A DNA stretch of 64,000 bases from Elmis aenea (lineage: Eukaryota; Arthropoda; Insecta; Coleoptera; Elmidae), in the NCBI GenBank assembly GCA_947652605.1, contig OX393582.1, positions 10,812,544 through 10,876,543 of the forward strand, in the 5' to 3' direction. Under the pieces are notes generated by a model that worked only from the letters and a program-made list of their open reading frames with translations, ran no database searches and was not told where the DNA came from. Positions 60,490 through 64,000 of the stretch are shown here, one piece after another; position 1 is the first letter of the stretch; every line of letters begins with the position of its first letter. Made by a program: the position numbers and the translations under genes.

Positions 60490-60790
60490 CCGCACACAGC
60501 GGTGGCGATTGCAATAGTGATAAATTACCTGTGTCACCGAACGGAAACGGGTGATTGGGTGGAGGCGACGGTGTCGACTCCTTAGAGGCGGAGGTGCCGG
60601 GTTCGCATAGCCTCAGATGATCGTATTATGATGGATTTTGTATGGCGTATTATGTAGTAATAGCGAACTGTGGCGAGACTGCGCATCACTGCACTGCGTA
60701 CTCCGCTGTGATGCGAGCATCGAAGTCTTACTTAGCACTGATGAAATAATACGAGTGAGTACTAGGAGCGACTTGACTAGAGCGTGCGAT
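60490..60790. other. GC-rich stretch with a tRNA-like B box; possible SINE or promoter
   Basis: About 300 bp of unusually high GC. GGTGCCGGGTTCGCATAGCC resembles a tRNA T-arm/B box (8 of 11), preceded by GTCGACTCCTTAGAGG, as in tRNA-derived SINEs. On the - strand GGTGACACAG|GTAATT could instead be a splice donor of an untranslated first exon of the SLC17 gene. I cannot decide between them. Confidence 0.3.
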
Positions 60791-60933
60791 TTGTCTTCTA
60801 TTTATTTATACCAGATACCAGATTTATAATGATGTTCCATCTTAATATTATATAAATTAAATTTTGTTTAATATTCGTTAATAATAATAATAATCTGTTA
60901 TTAAAGAAAACAAAATAATATTCCATTGTATAC

Positions 60934-61420
60934 AGGGTGAGTCATTAGTGGGGGATCGGTCGATTGTGGCTAAACGGTTTGAGAACGTTAATTCAAACGG
61001 TATTTCATACAGTTTTTCTTCCGAACACGATAAACATATTTTCAAATATACAGGGTGAGTCACCTCTCTGGAACCAATAGCAACTTTTATATTTCAAATA
61101 CAACACCCCATTTTTTATTTAATATTCTTGTCCGCCTTCATTTTAGCTTTACATCGATATAAAATAGTACAGGTTTTTATGCGACCTTGTCACTAAAAAA
61201 AATCATTTTCAAAATTATTAAAGGTTTTAAGTATTTAAAAAATTTTCCTGAAGTCATTTTTCGAAGTACAGAGTTGTAATTTGGTAAGGACATGCAGAAC
61301 ACATTGCTCTATTAGCTCGATACGAAAAAGTATGAATCACGCATACAGGGTGTTCATAAATAGGTGGCAACTTCCATTATTTTCAAAAGCTCGTAACTCA
61401 ATGCAAACCCCTATATTTTC
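60934..61420. mobile_element. Three left ends of CAGGGTG elements in a row
   Basis: TA plus CAGGGTGAGTCATTAGTGGG (60936, family K, also at 33843), TA plus CAGGGTGAGTCACCTCTCTG (about 61051) and TA plus CAGGGTGTTCATAAATAGGT (about 61346). No right ends were found, so they are truncated or nested copies. Confidence 0.55.
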
Positions 61421-62090
61421 TTATGTCATCGAATTCATCTTTAAGAAAGCTTAATGTTTTGTTAAGTATGTCCTATACCAAAAACTCATACTTTTCGAGA
61501 TATTCGATATTTTTTCTTCTAATCGTTATTGAAGCAAATAGAGTGCCGTGGAAATCGAAAAAACTTACTGTTCACTTCATTAACGACAAAAACTTGTCAT
61601 TTATTTCTTGAATTATTGCATATCCACGATAATTTTACTTAACAAATGCAAATTGATATGGTTTATTCACCATTCGTGTATTTAATTATTAATAGTTAGT
61701 AGATATTTAGCTTATAACATGATTTGGCAAATCAAATAAATTTTATTATTGTTATGAACTTTGATAGTGTTTCTAAGCCTGTGGGGCGCGCCCCACTTGA
61801 GGGCGCGCCATACATCAAAGTGGGCTCGAAGAAAAATGGAAAATGAAGGAAAAATATTTATTGAAACCACCAAAAACATTAAATAAATTCTGTAAATAAA
61901 ATAATAGAACATTAAAAAATTATTGCTATATGAAATCCACTGCATTGAATAAACTATAAGTGCATATTAATCAAAATATACGGAGCAACAAGTTGCCTTA
62001 GAGCTAGCTAGTAGCGACGCCTCTGAACGTATTAAATTAATAAAACTATTTCTTAAAATCAAATTTCGCCTGGTATAACGCAACACACAT
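61421..62090. other. Unrecognised, with one possible hAT-like end
   Basis: Near 61767-61815 GTGTTTCTAAGCCTGTGGGG and GCGCGCCCCACTTGAGGGCG resemble the terminus of a hAT element (CAGTGTTTCT type). The rest is AT-rich. Confidence 0.35.
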
Positions 62091-62095
62091 ATATA

Positions 62096-62470
62096 CAAGG
62101 TGTCCAGTTTAAAATGAAGTACATGGGTATTTCGGAAACCGTTAGAAATACAAAATCGGTTAAATGGGGAAAAAGTTGCGCAATTACATGCGTACCTAAC
62201 AATAATCCAGTTTTACATTTTCAATAATTCATCCTGTTACGTAGTATCACCATTAAAACCAAAAATGTACATTTTCTTCAAACCTCCATATTGCCTTTAT
62301 TTGAAAAAATTTGTGCGCCAAATTTTCAGGATCGGATAAGTAACTAATAAGGATTTTTAAAATGACATTAAAAATAATCTAGGCCTACTATGTTTCGCGC
62401 GGTCATACTTAACTTTTGTTTTTCTTATGGACGCCATATTGGATTTTTGCATTTTTCAAATCTCCATATA
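62096..62470. mobile_element. Partial copy of the 29211-29637 element, opposite orientation
   Basis: AAGGTGTCCAGTTTAAAATG, then ATACAAAATCGGTTAAAT and TTCATCCTGTTACGTAGTA match the right half of that element inverted. The CCGGGTG end is missing. Confidence 0.65.
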
Positions 62471-62499
62471 AATGCTTTTCAACCATGTAAAGCATCTAA

Positions 62500-62661
62500 A
62501 CTTTTGACACCGAAAGGTACAAGAGGAACCGATTAAGAAGAAGATACATTTTAACAGTATTTGTAAACAAAATTTTGTGTATTAGCTCGAATCCCGGCCC
62601 CCTTGGCAACACCGGGCCCTGGCAATTAGTCCCGTCTATCCCTCCCCCGTGATAGGCCCTG
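62500..62661. mobile_element. LINE tail fused to a truncated hAT MITE
   Basis: ACACCGAAAGGTACAAGAGG to GATTAAGAAGAAG is the tail of the LINE at 47419-48036. It is followed by the MITE of 1540-1788 in inverse orientation, ending CCCGTGATAGGCCCTG at 62661. No 8-bp duplication is visible. Confidence 0.65.
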
Positions 62662-62730
62662 ATAATAAACTTAAACTCGAATTTCAATTACCCTGTATAA
62701 GTATGTACTTATTTTTATGCATTCGGCCCA

Positions 62731-62882
62731 ATGGTTCTAGGACAATCACCTCCTGGACAATCACCCCGCGGACAATAACCCCCGGACAATAACCCCCCGT
62801 ACAAATAACCCCGGACGAATAACCCCCGCACAAATAACCCCCGTGTAAAACACCCCCCAGACAATTAACCCCCCGTGCAAAA
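62731..62882. repeat. Minisatellite of 14-17-bp units (CCCCCGGACAATAA)
   Basis: About ten imperfect units such as CCCCGCGGACAATAA, CCCCCGTACAAATAA and CCCCCAGACAATTAA. The 77-codon - strand ORF over it (RGLFVRGVIVRGLL) is a product of the repeat. Confidence 0.85.
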
Positions 62883-63670
62883 AAAAACCAACGACTAACT
62901 TGAAATATCGGTAAATTATGATGGTCGTAATGTAAGTTTTAAAGTTGCAAATAAAAAAATTAAAGGCAGAATAACAATATAATCTTCTACACACACCTTT
63001 CTTTTTAATACATTATTAACAATATTTATTTCCCTGTAAAATACTTTACAAATGTAAGTTTATTTAAATAAACCATAAAGTTTACAAGTTTACTAATTTT
63101 AATCCTAATCCTATGATGTTAACATAATTCCAAATCGGTTCATGATGGCCATAACAGTGAAAAATTGTGCGTCACCCGAAAAAGATTGAATTGTTAATCT
63201 GCCTTAATTTCTTTTTTTTTTGCAACTTTAAAGTAAACCCGGGCAAAAGTCCGCACTTAACGTTCTTAACTCCCTAAGTAAGTAAGTTTTATGTTTAACG
63301 GGTCAACATTTTTTTTATGAACACATTAGACACTTCTCATTGCATCATAAAATGGGTTGCCACCAAAAGTAACGAATTCAAATAAAAATATTTTTTATGG
63401 TTTGATGTAGATTGGTACTTTTGCCCCACCCATCGGGCAAAAGTCCAAATTGATGGGGCAAAAGTCCGTTCGCGCATTCGTCTAATTAAAATGTTTACAT
63501 CTTTGACACAATAATATACGGTGTGTTATTTTATAAAATGAAAGTTAATTCTCTTCAAAAATACAAAATAAAAGTTCAGTCCTGTAACAAAATTTAAAAA
63601 AATATCACTTTTAAAAGAACACAAAAAACATTTGACGAATTCAACAAAAATCACAGGCGAACTCGCCGGT
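62883..63670. other. Unrecognised, with a three-copy GGGCAAAAGTCC motif
   Basis: CGGGCAAAAGTCCGCA (63240), CGGGCAAAAGTCCAAA (63435) and GGGGCAAAAGTCCGTT (63458) may belong to the coding or terminal part of the pogo-like element on the right. No ORF found. Confidence 0.4.
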
Positions 63671-63679
63671 TTCAAAATT

Positions 63680-64000
63680 TGAGCAACTTTCGTGCCTCTA
63701 GTTGTGGCATTTACTGCAAAATCTAGTCCTCGACTGGTGGATCTTCATTTATTTCTTAACAACCTGGGCAAACAATTTCGTTTTCCCCTTCTCTGACATG
63801 GCTGTTCGTTAAATTATCGTAGAATCTTTCTATTTGGACTTTATTGAAATCTATAATCCTTCCGACGCTTGTCTTTTTGGGCGTTTAAAAGAAAATTTGT
63901 GTCGAGATAAAAAAAACTTTTGGTCCAGTCGTCTCCCGTCATTTGTGACTTCTTATTAAAATCGTTTACAATGTTATTTTGCGAAGCAAAGTCAAAAGCC
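63680..64000 (-). pseudogene. pogo/Tigger/Jerky-type transposase pseudogene, cut by the window edge
   Basis: From 64000 leftward on the - strand: AFDFASQNNIVNDFNKKSQM, TGDDWTKSFF, then in another frame SRHKFSFKRPKR and in a third RIIDFNKVQIERFYDNL. The order (A..FA..N.I...F......G.DW...F..RH..S.R.P......FN...V..FY..L) is that of the region between the DNA-binding and DDE domains of pogo/Tigger-like transposases. At least two frameshifts are needed. The catalytic part is not recognisable to the left. Confidence 0.65.

Overview
The window looks like insect nuclear DNA: it is AT-rich, has long introns, and is packed with transposon remnants. I favour a beetle or another transposon-rich insect, but nothing here fixes the order. 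Only two host genes can be assembled with confidence. They converge: an INPP5E-type inositol polyphosphate 5-phosphatase on the + strand (7 coding exons, 12959-24550, 534 codons) and an SLC17-type anion/phosphate cotransporter on the - strand (6 coding exons seen, 56503 down to 33642, first coding exon not found). All junctions used have GT-AG ends and matching phases. A third, tentative host locus is a tiny two-exon secreted or membrane peptide on the - strand (8936-7569), whose terminal exon lies in a tandem duplication.

Layout. 1-12.9 kb: mostly intergenic, with several small DNA transposons (hAT MITEs with 8-bp target duplications, TA-flanked foldback elements), a tandem duplication and the small peptide locus. 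13-24.5 kb: INPP5E. Its third intron (5.6 kb) carries a nested pair of foldback elements, then a 3.1-kb foldback element whose core is a 2.1-kb minisatellite, then a four-unit tandem repeat rich in a 14-bp palindrome. 24.6-33.6 kb: the space between the converging genes, filled with foldback elements and MITEs. 33.6-56.5 kb: SLC17, with introns holding a compound foldback element (with a tRNA-derived SINE and a hAT element inside), a foldback element carrying a mariner-type transposase fragment, a non-LTR reverse transcriptase fragment, PIF/Harbinger-, piggyBac- and other TTAA-flanked elements, a cluster of palindromic elements, and a second foldback of the satellite-bearing family with unrelated cargo (hAT and PIF/Harbinger transposase remnants). 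56.5-64 kb: a piggyBac transposase pseudogene, a jockey-type LINE interrupted by a hAT element, a GC-rich stretch, a short minisatellite and a pogo/Tigger-like transposase pseudogene at the edge.

The dominant theme is a large set of related foldback elements. They start with CAGGGTG or CCGGGTG, are usually flanked by TA, have arms from 12 bp to about 700 bp, and carry very different cores. One core contains the N-terminal helix-turn-helix region of a mariner-like transposase, which points to that superfamily as their origin. No CRISPR array, rRNA gene or intact tRNA gene was seen. All calls come from reading the sequence; no database search was run.
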